Below are positions 1 to 8,900 of a DNA stretch of 27,962 bases, piece after piece (position 1 is the stretch's first letter; every line of letters starts with the position of its first letter). The notes under the pieces were generated by a model. That model did no database searches and had not been told where the DNA came from. It was given only the letters and a program-made list of their open reading frames with translations. Source of the DNA: DAOMOD01 sp964526035 (GTDB lineage: Bacteria > Pseudomonadota > Gammaproteobacteria > Xanthomonadales > BPKI01); the NCBI GenBank assembly GCA_964526035.1, contig CAZGKE010000031.1, forward strand, positions 1 through 27,962, in the 5' to 3' direction. The translations under genes were made by a program, and so were the position numbers.

Positions 1-49
1 GAGCCGAATCCGCAGCGCGATTTCGGCAACCTAATTACGGAACACCACA

Positions 50-784
50 CTAGTCAAGAGTGGAATGCAGACCCTCGATATAGGAGGAGACCGCGTCGAT
101 TTCCTCATCGGTGAGCATGCGCGCCACGCCGGCCATGACCGCGTTGGCGTTCGCGTCGCGGCCGAGCACCAGGCCGTCGCGGTATTTGCGCAGCATCAGC
201 GCGGTGTAGTCGGCGTGCTGGCCGTTGAGCGCCGGGTAGCCGGCGAACGGGTTGCCGCGCCCGGACGGGCCGTGGCAGGCCATGCATGCCGGAACCCCGG
301 ACTGCGGGTTGCCGCCGCGATAGACGGCCTCACCGCCGGCCACCAATGCCTCGTCGGCCACGCCCGGCATGATCGGCTGCGCCGCGTAGTAGGCACCCAG
401 ATCGCGCATGTCCTGCGCAGACAACGGCGCGGCAAAGCCAAGCATCACCGCATTCTCGCGCTCGCCGGATTTGTACAGTGCCAGCTGGCGGGCGGTGTAC
501 AGCTCGTGCTGGCCGGCCAGCTTCGGCCATTCCGTGTTGCTGGAGTTGCCGTCCATGCCGTGGCAGGCGGCGCACACCGCGGACTTCGACTCGCCGCGCG
601 CGGCCTCGCCCGGGCCCGCACTGCCGTCGGCAGCCAGCTCCACGGCGATTTCTTCGGCCGCCACCGGGGCCGGCTCATCAATGGCCGCCACATCGACCAC
701 CGGCGTCTCCTGCGCAGACACGGCCGCGGCCAGCAGACAGGCGGCTAGCCCCAGAAACAGCCGAAAGCTCATAGACTTCACCAT
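50..784 (-). CDS. Di-haem cytochrome c4
   Basis: Periplasmic di-haem electron carrier of the cytochrome c4 family, which in relatives passes electrons from the bc1 complex to terminal oxidases. Two CxxCH haem-binding motifs are visible at residues 71-75 (CAACH) and 167-171 (CMACH). The likely axial methionines are M114 (AVMLGFAAPL) and M217 (AVMAGVARML), so this is the usual two-domain arrangement. An N-terminal signal peptide ends near AVSA (residue 24). A roughly 40-residue Ala/Glu/Pro-rich linker then precedes the first haem domain, longer than I expect for the family. The ATG at 784 is used here. An internal ATG at 772 (residue 5) has a better-placed GGTGA upstream and is equally possible. 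The gene is divergent from engB and has its own strong promoter (866-894). Confidence 0.93.
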   Translation of the reverse strand: MVKSMSFRLFLGLAACLLAAAVSAQETPVVDVAAIDEPAPVAAEEIAVELAADGSAGPGEAARGESKSAVCAACHGMDGNSSNTEWPKLAGQHELYTARQLALYKSGERENAVMLGFAAPLSAQDMRDLGAYYAAQPIMPGVADEALVAGGEAVYRGGNPQSGVPACMACHGPSGRGNPFAGYPALNGQHADYTALMLRKYRDGLVLGRDANANAVMAGVARMLTDEEIDAVSSYIEGLHSTLD

Positions 785-865
785 TGGACGTTCCGAAATG
801 ACCAGAATTGGCGCTCGCCCGCGGCGCGCAGCACGCAGCCGGACGGGGGCGGGGGAAACCGCGGA

Positions 866-894
866 CTTATACCAGTGGCCCTGCGCAGGGTCAA
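866..894 (-). promoter_or_regulatory. Sigma70-type promoter of the cytochrome c4 gene
   Basis: On the minus strand TTGACC (889-894) is followed after exactly 17 bp by TATAAG (866-871), close to the sigma70 consensus in both boxes and spacing. The predicted start of transcription is near 858, giving a leader of about 75-85 nt. A perfect 12-bp palindrome, CCCTGCGCAGGG (879-890), lies within the spacer and touches the -35 box, so a dimeric regulator could bind there; that part is inference. Confidence 0.72.
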
Positions 895-937
895 TTTTTC
901 AGCCCGCACCGCATTTGGAAGCCTGGAGCCGAACCTC

Positions 938-1561
938 TTGAATCCGCCTGCCAACGACCGTTCAACCGCCGCCAATCTGCGTTCTGCCGAATTCATGATC
1001 GCTGCGCATGCGGCCAGCCAGCTTCCGCCCGACCTGGGGCGCGAGGTAGCCTTCGCCGGCCGCTCCAACGCCGGCAAGTCGAGCGCGGTCAACGCCATCA
1101 CCGGGATCAAGGGTCTGGCGCGCAGCAGCAAGACGCCGGGTCGAACGCAGCAGATCGTGTTCTTTGGTCTCGACGACAGCCGTCGCCTGGCGGATCTGCC
1201 CGGCTATGGCTATGCCAAGGTCCCCGAAGCCCTGCGCCTGCACTGGCGCGAGCTGATGGATGGCTACTTCAGGCAGCGGCAGAGTCTGGCCGGCCTGATC
1301 CTGGTGATGGATGCGCGTCACCCGCTTAAACCCTTCGACATGGACATGCTGGCCTGGTGCCGTGAGGCCGGGCTGGACTGCCACATCCTGCTGACCAAGT
1401 CCGACAAGCTCAGCCGCTCGGACACCGCCAAGGCGCTGCAGCTGGTGAGCAATGCCTGTGCGCGCGAGGGCTTCCGAGCCACGGTGCAGGCCTTTTCGTC
1501 GTCGAAAATGACCGGCGTCGACGAGGCCCGGGCACGAATCGTCGACTGGCTTTGCGACTAG
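938..1561 (+). CDS. engB: Ribosome biogenesis GTPase EngB (YihA/YsxC)
   Basis: GTPase needed for assembly of the large ribosomal subunit. Counting from the TTG at 938, the G1/P-loop is GRSNAGKSS at about residues 42-49, the TPGRTQ switch region follows at about 67-72, G3 is DLPGYGYAK at about 86, and G4 is TKSDK at about 153-157. These are diagnostic of the EngB branch of TrmE-Era-like GTPases. At 207 residues it matches the usual length. I prefer the TTG start because GGAG (925-928) sits 9 nt upstream and family homology begins soon after. An in-frame GTG at 875 would add 21 residues unlike the family and would lie inside the divergent promoter. The stop is 9 nt before the gspF-like ATG, suggesting co-transcription. 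Confidence 0.95.
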   Translation: MNPPANDRSTAANLRSAEFMIAAHAASQLPPDLGREVAFAGRSNAGKSSAVNAITGIKGLARSSKTPGRTQQIVFFGLDDSRRLADLPGYGYAKVPEALRLHWRELMDGYFRQRQSLAGLILVMDARHPLKPFDMDMLAWCREAGLDCHILLTKSDKLSRSDTAKALQLVSNACAREGFRATVQAFSSSKMTGVDEARARIVDWLCD

Positions 1562-1570
1562 ACTTGCCCA

Positions 1571-2770
1571 ATGCCCGCTTTTCATTACCAGGCACTCGAC
1601 GGCGCAGGACAGACCCGGCGCGGCGTCTTGCAGGCCGACACGCCGCGCGCGGCACGTTCGGCGCTGCGCGAGCAGGGCATGCATCCGCTCAGCGTCGACG
1701 TCATGCGCGGCGAGCAGCGCAGCGCCTTCCGCCGCGGCCTGGGAGCCACGCAGCTCGCCCTGCTGACCCGCCAGCTGGCCACCCTGGTACGCGCCGGCCT
1801 GCCGATGGACGAAGCCCTGGCGGCGCTCACCGAGCAGAGCGAGGCGGCCAAGCTGCGCGGCATCGTGCTTGCGCTGCGCTCGCGGGTGATGGAGGGCCGC
1901 ACGCTGGCCGAAGCCCTGGCCGAGTTTCCCGACAGCTTCCCGGAGATCTTCCGCGCATCGATCGCCGCCGGCGAGCATTCCGGACGCCTCGACGACGTTC
2001 TCGAACGCCTCGCCGACCTGGCCGAGCAGCGCGACTCGCTGCGCCGGCGCGTGTTCGCTGCGCTGAGCTATCCGATCCTGCTGACCGTGGTTGCGCTGGC
2101 CGTGGTGGCCGGACTGATGGCCCACGTGGTCCCCGAAGTGGTCGGCGTGTTCGCCGGCATGGGCCAGGAGCTGCCGTGGCCAACGCGCGTCCTGCTGGCC
2201 ATGAGTTCGGCGCTGCGCGACTACGGGGTGTGGCTGCTGCTTGGCCTCGGCGCGCTGGTGCTCGGCTTCGTGCTGCTGCTGCAGCAACCCCGATGGCGGG
2301 CACGCTGGCAGGGCCTGTTGCTCAAGCTGCCGCTCGCCGGCCGCCTGCTGCGTACCGCCGAGAGCGCGCGGCTCACGCGCACGCTTGCCGTGCTCACCGC
2401 CGCGGCCGTGCCGTTGCTGGAAGCGCTGCGTCTCGCCGCGCAAGGCGTCAGCCTTGCGCCCTTGCGCGAGGCGCTGCTGCGCGCCAGCCAGCGCGTCCGC
2501 GAGGGCGTGCCGTTCGCGCGCGCCCTGGCCGCCGGCGCAGTGTTCCCGCCGATCGTCCTGCGCCTGGTGGCCAGCGGTGAGAAATCCGGGCGACTCGACG
2601 AAATGCTCGAACGCGCCGCCGAGCAGCAGGAGAACGAACTGGATTCGGTGCTCGGCGTGCTCACCGCGGTGCTGGGTCCACTGGTGATCCTGCTGGTCGG
2701 CGCGCTGGTACTGTTCATCGTGCTGGCAGTGCTGCTGCCGATCTTCGAACTGAACACGCTGATCCGCTGA
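1571..2770 (+). CDS. gspF: Type II secretion system inner-membrane protein GspF-like
   Basis: Polytopic inner-membrane platform protein of the GspF/PilC family, which in type II secretion or type IV pilus systems couples the cytoplasmic ATPase to pseudopilin assembly. The 399-residue protein has the N-terminal signature FHYQALDGAG...G...AD...AR..LREQGMHPL. Two homologous T2SSF domains follow (about 61-184 and 265-390), each with the G..L..AL...F conserved block (GRTLAEALAEFPDSFPEI; GVPFARALAAGAVFPPIV) followed by the SG[RK]LD motif. Membrane segments are apparent at about 163-190, 217-238 and 363-392. Length and layout fit GspF better than PilC. No other secretion genes are in the window, so it is either an orphan or its partners are elsewhere. 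It sits 2 nt upstream of ftsE. The GspF label rests on sequence; the function in this cell is inferred. Confidence 0.87.
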   Translation: MPAFHYQALDGAGQTRRGVLQADTPRAARSALREQGMHPLSVDVMRGEQRSAFRRGLGATQLALLTRQLATLVRAGLPMDEALAALTEQSEAAKLRGIVLALRSRVMEGRTLAEALAEFPDSFPEIFRASIAAGEHSGRLDDVLERLADLAEQRDSLRRRVFAALSYPILLTVVALAVVAGLMAHVVPEVVGVFAGMGQELPWPTRVLLAMSSALRDYGVWLLLGLGALVLGFVLLLQQPRWRARWQGLLLKLPLAGRLLRTAESARLTRTLAVLTAAAVPLLEALRLAAQGVSLAPLREALLRASQRVREGVPFARALAAGAVFPPIVLRLVASGEKSGRLDEMLERAAEQQENELDSVLGVLTAVLGPLVILLVGALVLFIVLAVLLPIFELNTLIR

Positions 2771-2772
2771 CC

Positions 2773-3453
2773 GTGCTGCGTTTCGACGCCGTCACCAAGC
2801 GTTATCCCGGCGGTCAGGAAGCCCTGAGCGCTGTCGGCTTCGAGCTGGCCGAGGGTGAAATGGCCTTCGTGACCGGCCACTCCGGTGCGGGCAAGAGCAC
2901 CCTTTTCAAGCTGGTGGCAATGATGGAGCGCCCCAGTCGCGGCAGCGTGCTGCTCAATGGCCGCAACCTTGGACAGGCGCGCCGTGGCCAGATGCCCTAC
3001 CTGCGGCGCCAGATCGGCATGGTGTTCCAGGACCATCGCCTGCTGGCCGACCGCAGCGTTGCGGAGAACGTGGTGCTGCCGCTGATCATCGCCGCCCTGC
3101 CCCGCGTCGAACGCGGCAAGCGCGTGCGCGCGGCCCTCGACCTGGTCGGACTGCTGCACAAGGAACGCGCGCTGCCGACCATGCTGTCGGCCGGCGAGCA
3201 GCAGCGCGTCGGCATCGCCCGTGCCATCGTCGGCGCACCCGCGGTACTCATTGCCGACGAGCCCACCGGCAATCTCGACCCGCAGCTCGCCACCGAGATC
3301 ATGGCGCTGTTTGCGGCGCTGTCGCGCAATGGCACCACGGTGCTGGTGGCCAGCCATGACCTGCAGGTGGTGCAGCGGATGCGCAAGCGCGTGCTGGTGC
3401 TGGAACAGGGCCGCCTGATCGACGACTACCGTCCGCAGGACGGACCGCCGTGA
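2773..3453 (+). CDS. ftsE: Cell division ATP-binding protein FtsE
   Basis: ATPase of the FtsEX complex, which resembles an ABC transporter but acts mechanically at the division septum to activate peptidoglycan hydrolases. The 226-residue protein shows Walker A GHSGAGKST (35-43), Q-loop Q86, ABC signature LSAGEQQRV (138-146), Walker B VLIADEP (158-164) followed by TGNLDP, and H-loop H195. The signature has Ala at position 140 where Gly (LSGGEQQR) is usual, a mild variation. Translation starts at GTG 2773, two bases after the gspF-like stop. The last codons overlap the ftsX start by 4 nt (GTGA), as expected for subunits made in fixed proportion. Confidence 0.95.
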   Translation: MLRFDAVTKRYPGGQEALSAVGFELAEGEMAFVTGHSGAGKSTLFKLVAMMERPSRGSVLLNGRNLGQARRGQMPYLRRQIGMVFQDHRLLADRSVAENVVLPLIIAALPRVERGKRVRAALDLVGLLHKERALPTMLSAGEQQRVGIARAIVGAPAVLIADEPTGNLDPQLATEIMALFAALSRNGTTVLVASHDLQVVQRMRKRVLVLEQGRLIDDYRPQDGPP

Positions 3454-4415
3454 AGCGTGCGGCGGTTCGCATCGATCCACGCGCGCGGGTGCCGCTGCGC
3501 CGGCGCATCAGCGCGTGGCGGGAAGCGCATCTCTACAGCCTGCTGTCGAGCCTAGGCCGCCTGGTCGATCGTCCCTTCGCATCGCTGTCCACCGCCGCGG
3601 TGATGGGGCTTGCGCTGGCTTTACCCTTTGCCCTTTACCTGGCGGTGAAGAATCTCGAGCAGCTGGGCGGAACCCTCGGCGACACCGGCGAGATCGCGCT
3701 GTTTCTCGATTCAGAGACCGGCATGGAAGGCGGCGCCGCGCTTGCGGCGCGACTGGGCACGCGCGAGGACATTGCGCGCACCGAGCTGCGCTCGCCCGAT
3801 GACGGTCTCGCCGAGCTCGCCAGCCTGCCGGGCTTCGCAGAGGCCGCAGCGGCGCTGGACGACAATCCGCTGCCAGTGGTGATCAGAGTGCTGCCGGTCG
3901 ACGGTCTGGAGGTGGCCGACGAAGAGCGACTGCTGAAGGCACTGGCCGCCGAGCCCGGCGTCGATCTGGTGCAGTTCGATGCCGAATGGCGGCGCCGGCT
4001 CGATGCGCTGGTCGCCGCGGCGCGACGCGCCGTCCAGGTGCTGTGGCTGGTGCTTGGACTGGGCGCGCTGCTGGTGGTCGGCAACACCGTGCGCCTCGAC
4101 ATCCAGGGCCGCGCCGAGGAGATCGCCATCATCCAGCTGATGGGCGCCACCGATGCCTTTGTGCGCCGTCCGTTCCTCTACGGCGGACTGTGGTACGGAC
4201 TGACGGCGGCCGCACTGGCGCTGCTGGTGGTGATGCTGGCGCAGTTTGCTTTGGCCGGCCCGGTGGAACGATTGTCCGCAAGCTATGGCGCAGCCTTTAT
4301 GCTATGGGGTCCCGGCGCGGGAGAAAGTCTGGCGCTGCTCGGCCTTTCGGTGCTGCTTGGATTGAGCGGCGCCTGGCTGGCAAGCAGTCGCCACCTGTCC
4401 CGCAACGCCGCCTGA
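3450..4415 (+). CDS. ftsX: Cell division membrane protein FtsX
   Basis: Membrane partner of FtsE; its periplasmic domain contacts regulators of cell-wall amidases. The 321-residue protein has a basic cytoplasmic N-terminus, a first membrane segment at about 47-66, a periplasmic domain at about 70-190 (containing EIALFLD and PLPVVIRVLP, typical of FtsX extracellular domains), and three more membrane segments at about 193-215, 245-270 and 293-314. The conserved cytoplasmic loop RAEEIAIIQLMGATDAFVRRPF lies between segments two and three and is an FtsX hallmark. Start is GTG 3450 overlapping the ftsE stop. In many gammaproteobacteria rpoH follows ftsX; here a response regulator gene follows after 11 nt instead. 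Confidence 0.94.
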   Translation: MKRAAVRIDPRARVPLRRRISAWREAHLYSLLSSLGRLVDRPFASLSTAAVMGLALALPFALYLAVKNLEQLGGTLGDTGEIALFLDSETGMEGGAALAARLGTREDIARTELRSPDDGLAELASLPGFAEAAAALDDNPLPVVIRVLPVDGLEVADEERLLKALAAEPGVDLVQFDAEWRRRLDALVAAARRAVQVLWLVLGLGALLVVGNTVRLDIQGRAEEIAIIQLMGATDAFVRRPFLYGGLWYGLTAAALALLVVMLAQFALAGPVERLSASYGAAFMLWGPGAGESLALLGLSVLLGLSGAWLASSRHLSRNAA

Positions 4416-4426
4416 TCGCAGAGCGC

Positions 4427-5272
4427 ATGTCCACCCAGATCACCCGCCACATCACCTCCGATGCCCCCCACGTCATGGTCGTGGACGGCTCCAAGGTGGT
4501 GCGTCGACTTCTGGAACAGCTTCTGAAACGCGAACTGCCTGCAGTGACCGTGCTCGCCTGCGAGTCGGGTGCCGAAGCCAAGGCAAGGATCACCGAAGGG
4601 GTGGTCGACTTCGTCACCACGGCGCTGCAGCTGCCCGACATGGACGGGCTGGAGCTGGCGCGCTACATCCGCGAACATGCGCCGCAGGCCTACATCCCGA
4701 TCGTGGTGGTGTCGGGTGAAGTCAACGACCGCCTGCTCAACCGCGGCTTCAACGACGAGGTCACCGACTACTTCGACAAGTCGCTGGGCATGGAGGCGCT
4801 GGCCACCTTCATCCGCGGCTACGTGCACCCCGAGGATCAGGTCACCGGCGACGTGCTGTATGTCGAAGACAGCCGCGTGGTGGCCCTGGCCACGCGACGC
4901 ATGCTGGAAAAGCACGGACTCACCGTGCACCACGTGGTCTCGGCCGAGGACGCGCTGGCCTACCTCAGGGCGGCGCGCGACGAAGGCCGCGCACCGGGAA
5001 CCGATGTAGTGCTGACCGACGTCTATCTGAAGGGCGGCCTCACCGGCAAGGACCTGCTGCAGACGGTTCGCGGCGAGTTTCGCTACAGCCGCGGACAGCT
5101 GCCGGTGCTGGTGATGACCGCCGACGACAATCCCACCAACCAGGCGGCACTGATCCAGGTCGGCGCCAACGACCTGGTGCAGAAGCCCATCGAAGAGCGG
5201 CTGCTGATCACCAAGCTGACCTTCCAGCTGCGCGTCGGACGGCTTCGCCGCAGGACCCGGCTGACGACCTGA
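4427..5272 (+). CDS. Tandem-receiver response regulator with a degenerate first receiver
   Basis: A 281-residue protein made of two receiver (REC) domains and no recognisable output domain. REC2 (about 142-268) looks fully active: acidic pair E147-D148, phosphoacceptor D198 (VVLTDVYLKGG), T231 and K253 (LVQKP). REC1 (about 15-133) keeps the fold (VMVVDGSKVVRRLL, PDMDGLELARYIR, S96, K118), but the residue aligning with the phosphoacceptor is A66 in the string VDFVTTALQLPDMDG, and the N-terminal acidic pair is reduced to a single Asp (D20). REC1 is therefore predicted not to be phosphorylated in the ordinary way. The frame is open upstream to 3986 inside ftsX, but family homology starts after the ATG at 4427. 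It lies 11 nt after ftsX and 3 nt before ung. No histidine kinase is in the window. Confidence 0.9.
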   Translation: MSTQITRHITSDAPHVMVVDGSKVVRRLLEQLLKRELPAVTVLACESGAEAKARITEGVVDFVTTALQLPDMDGLELARYIREHAPQAYIPIVVVSGEVNDRLLNRGFNDEVTDYFDKSLGMEALATFIRGYVHPEDQVTGDVLYVEDSRVVALATRRMLEKHGLTVHHVVSAEDALAYLRAARDEGRAPGTDVVLTDVYLKGGLTGKDLLQTVRGEFRYSRGQLPVLVMTADDNPTNQAALIQVGANDLVQKPIEERLLITKLTFQLRVGRLRRRTRLTT

Positions 5273-5275
5273 GCC

Positions 5276-5962
5276 ATGGCGGCCGGTGCTGGAGGCATTC
5301 GCCTGGAGGCGGGCTGGAAAGAGAAGCTGCTGCCGCACTTTGCCACGCCTTCCATGCAGGGGCTGAAGGCCTTCCTGCTCGCCGAGCGCGCCGCCGGAAA
5401 GACCATCTATCCGCCGTCGCGCGAGATCTTCGCCGCGCTCGACGAGACGCCGTTCGACAAGGTCAGGGTGGTGATCCTCGGGCAGGATCCGTATCACGGG
5501 CCGGGACAGGCGCACGGCCTGTGCTTTTCAGTGCGGCCCGGCGTCCCGGTACCGCCCTCGCTGGTCAACATCTTCGCCGAGATCGAACGCGACCTGGGCA
5601 TCGCGCGACCCCGCCATGGCTGCCTTTTGCACTGGGCGCGTCAGGGCGTGCTGCTGCTGAACGCGGTGCTCACGGTGGAGCGCGCGCGTGCCGGGTCGCA
5701 TCAAGGCAAGGGCTGGGAGCCGTTCACCGACGCCATCGTCGACCTGCTCAACCGCGAGCGCGAAGGCCTGGTGTTCATGCTCTGGGGAAGCCACGCGCAG
5801 GCCAAAGGCCGCCTGCTGGACGCCAGCCGGCACCGAGTGCTGAAGGCGCCGCACCCGTCGCCGCTGTCGGCGCACCGCGGCTTCATCGGCTGCGGCCACT
5901 TCTCGTGCGCCAACGCCTGGCTCGGCGAACGCGGCCAAGCGCCCATCGACTGGTCGCTCTAG
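5276..5962 (+). CDS. ung: Uracil-DNA glycosylase (family 1)
   Basis: Removes uracil from DNA as the first step of base excision repair. The 228-residue protein has the water-activating motif GQDPYHGPGQAHGLCFSV (69-86) with catalytic D71, the PPSL segment, the LLLNAVLTVERARAGSH uracil-pocket region (126-142), and the DNA-intercalation loop HPSPLSAHRGF (193-203) with H193. Length and all motifs are normal for family 1. The ATG at 5276 is 3 nt after the response-regulator stop, so it is probably the last gene of the engB operon. Its stop codon shares the palindrome CTAG (5959-5962) with the stop codon of the convergent protease gene. Confidence 0.96.
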   Translation: MAAGAGGIRLEAGWKEKLLPHFATPSMQGLKAFLLAERAAGKTIYPPSREIFAALDETPFDKVRVVILGQDPYHGPGQAHGLCFSVRPGVPVPPSLVNIFAEIERDLGIARPRHGCLLHWARQGVLLLNAVLTVERARAGSHQGKGWEPFTDAIVDLLNREREGLVFMLWGSHAQAKGRLLDASRHRVLKAPHPSPLSAHRGFIGCGHFSCANAWLGERGQAPIDWSL

Positions 5963-8900
5963 GGAGCCTCCTCGAGTTCCTCGAAGCCGTCAGCGAACAC
6001 CGCCTCGCCGACGATGCCGACGCTGGCGCTGTTGTTGCCTGGCTCGGGATCGCGAGTGAAGCCCGCTGCGCCGGTGACCACCATGGCCTGGTTGACCAGC
6101 GGCAACTCCAGCGGGTCGTCGAGAACGCCGCCGATGGTATAGGTCAGGCGTCCGCCCGCCGGCAGATCGACCGTCTGGTCAATGTCGCCGACGCCATCGT
6201 CCGCGGCGCACACCGCGCCCGACTCACCCTGACAGACCCACACCGCGCCCAGGAAACCGGCCGGCATCGCATCCAGGACATTCACCGCCACCGCCTCGTC
6301 CGGCCCCAGGTTGTCCACCTCGACAATGAAGTCGAGCGCTTCGCCGGGTCCGGCGACGGGGGGATCGGCGGACTTGGCGATGGCCAGATCGGCGACGCGC
6401 AGCACCGTGTGTTCTCCGTCCACGGTGGTCGCGCTGGCGGTGAAGTTGTCGTCATCGGGATCGAAGCTGGCGCTGATCGTGAACACGCCCGCTGCCGGCG
6501 CGGTGAAGGTGATATCACAGCCGTGACTGCCGGTCACGCCGACCGTCGCCTGGCAGGATTCGCTGGCCGCGCCCTGCGTGGCATGGATGGTCAGCGTGCC
6601 TGCGGGATCGAAGATGGCGCCCTCGGGTGCCGACAGCGTGGCCGTGAAGCCCGCAGCCGCGCCGCGGTCGCTGCTGCTGACAAGGTCGTCCAGCGCCAGC
6701 GTGGTGGCGTAGGAATCGATCTGCTGGCTCAGCACCCCGCTGCTCGGCAGATGGTTGAGGTCGCCGCCGTATTCAACCGACAGCGCGCGGCTGCCGCCGG
6801 GCAATGTGTCAGTCACGCACTGTGCAGTCGCCGTGGCACCGGCTCCGCTCAGCACCACGTCGCTGCAGCCGGCAATCGCCGCGGCACCGTCAAAGAAACT
6901 GACGCTGCCCGCGGGATCGATGCCGGAGACCTCAGCGGTCAGGGTCAGCGCCTCACCGATCGGCGAGGGATCGGCGCTGCTGGCCAGCGCGGTGGCGGTG
7001 GCCGCGCGTGCCACCTGCAGCGCATCGCTGGCCGAGCCGCTGAAGCCCGGTTCGGTCACGGTGGCAACCACCGCATAGGTACCGGCCGTCACCGGCGGCT
7101 GCGGATCGCCGTCGTAGGTGATGGCGACTTCGATGTCTGGCGGTTCAGTGGTCACCGTGACGACGCGCTGCGTGCCGTCGTAGGTCTGCGCAAGCCCGAA
7201 GAAGGTGATCAGCACCTCGTCGGGCGCGGTGATCTCGAAGGTTCCCGCGGCCGAGCCCTGATGACCGGCCTGCACCACGGTGGCGACCACATCGTAAAGA
7301 CCGACGTCCACCGGGAGATCGGTGTCCCCGTCGTAGGTGACGAGCACGTCGACCGCGGCCGGATCGGTGACCACGGTGACCGCCAGCGGGTCGCCGGTGA
7401 ACGTCTGCACGAGGTTCTGCAGGGTTACATCGACGGCAATCGGCTGCACTTCGAGCACGCCCGCGGCCGAGCCGAAGAATCCGGCCTCGGTGACTTCGGC
7501 GAGCACGTCGTAGAAGCCGGGCAGCACCGGCGCGGCAGGATTGCCGTCATAGGTCACGCTTACCGCCAAGCCCGCGGGATCGGTGGTCACGCTGACCTCG
7601 CGCGGGGTGCCGTCGTAGATTTGCAGCAGGTTGCCGAGGCTGACTTCGGCCTCGGCGGCGCCCACGGCAAACGTCTCGCTGACGGCATACAGATCGGATT
7701 TCAGGAGATCGACCGTGACATCGCTCCACTGCATGGTCGCAGTCGCTCCGCTCCAGTCGTTGCGGAACTGGAACTCCCAGCTGCCGGCATCGGCGGTGAA
7801 GTCGCCCTGCAGCGAGGAGAAGATCATCTCGTGGCTGCTCAGGTAGGTGCCGTCGTTGCTCGACCCTGATCCCTGGAACGCCCAGGAAACCGGTGCCAGA
7901 TTGTTGAAGCCGCCCACCGCGAAGCTGGAACCGCTGGGACCGGTGACGTCCATCCTCAGGTCGGATGCAAAGCTGCTGTTGCCGCCGATGCCGGCCACCG
8001 TGCCGGTGAAACGCAGGCCGCGCACCAGGGCGTGGTTTTCCACGCCGCCGCTGACGCTGCGCAGCACCGACTGCGACGCGGCCAGGCTGAAGCCGTCGAT
8101 CGCCAGCGACTCCTCCAGCGGTCCGATGTCGGCACTGAACAGCAGCGTGTAGCCGGTACCGACGGCATCGATACTGAGATCGTCGAAACTCGCGACGCCG
8201 GCGCTGACCGCGCGCGACAGCGTTCCGGACAGGCTGCCGCCGCCGGGATTGGCCAGCAGGGCCACGCTGATGATCGTCCCATCATCCGTCGACTGCGGGT
8301 TGCCCAGCGCGTCGGTGATGGCGACCTCGATGGCGGGCAGGGTTTCGTCCACAGCCACGTTGCCGGGCTGACCGAGCAAGCTCAGACGCGTCGCCGCGCC
8401 GGGCGCGATGTCGAAGGGCACGCTGTCGGCGCCGACCACGCCGAATACGCTGGTCTGCGCGCGCAGACGGTAGCCGGCGCCGGCACGGTCGATGGCCAGA
8501 GCGGGAAATTCGGCGATGCCGTTGCTTACCACGATCGGTCCGTTGCCGACCAGACCGGTCGCGCCAGGATCGTCGATCAGCACCAGCGTGATGTCGGTGC
8601 TGTTGTCGGTGACCACCACCTCGCCTTCCGAATCCTGCACTTCAATCGTGATCACCGGCGCGATCGGGACACCCGCCGCGCTGGTCGACGGCTGCACGCT
8701 GAAGACCAGCTGGCTGGGCACGCCCGGACCGCCGAGCACCACGTTGAAGGCGTCGCTCTCGGCGCCTGCGGCAGCGGAGTCGGGCGTGAACGTGAGCGTG
8801 TAGGCGAAGCCCGGTTCGTCGATGCTGAGGTCGGTGAAGGCAGCCGACCCATCCAGCAGCTGCATGCCCAGGGTGCCGGAAAGCGTGGCCGCACCGCTGC

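Noticed and set aside
2221..3480. A 419-codon minus-strand frame opposite gspF and ftsE
   Set aside because: Shadow of two genes with complete family motifs.
3986..4426. N-terminal extension of the response regulator into ftsX
   Set aside because: The translation there is a shadow of ftsX; receiver homology starts after the ATG at 4427.
7010..7640. DNA tandem repeat in the protease gene
   Set aside because: The roughly 220-nt periodicity reflects three diverged MBG-like protein domains; the nucleotide copies are too different to call a DNA repeat.
5521..7869. A 782-codon plus-strand open frame opposite the protease gene
   Set aside because: It begins inside ung in another frame and runs antisense to the clearly coding Ig-like domains; its Arg/Gly/His-rich translation is typical of the shadow frame in GC-rich DNA.
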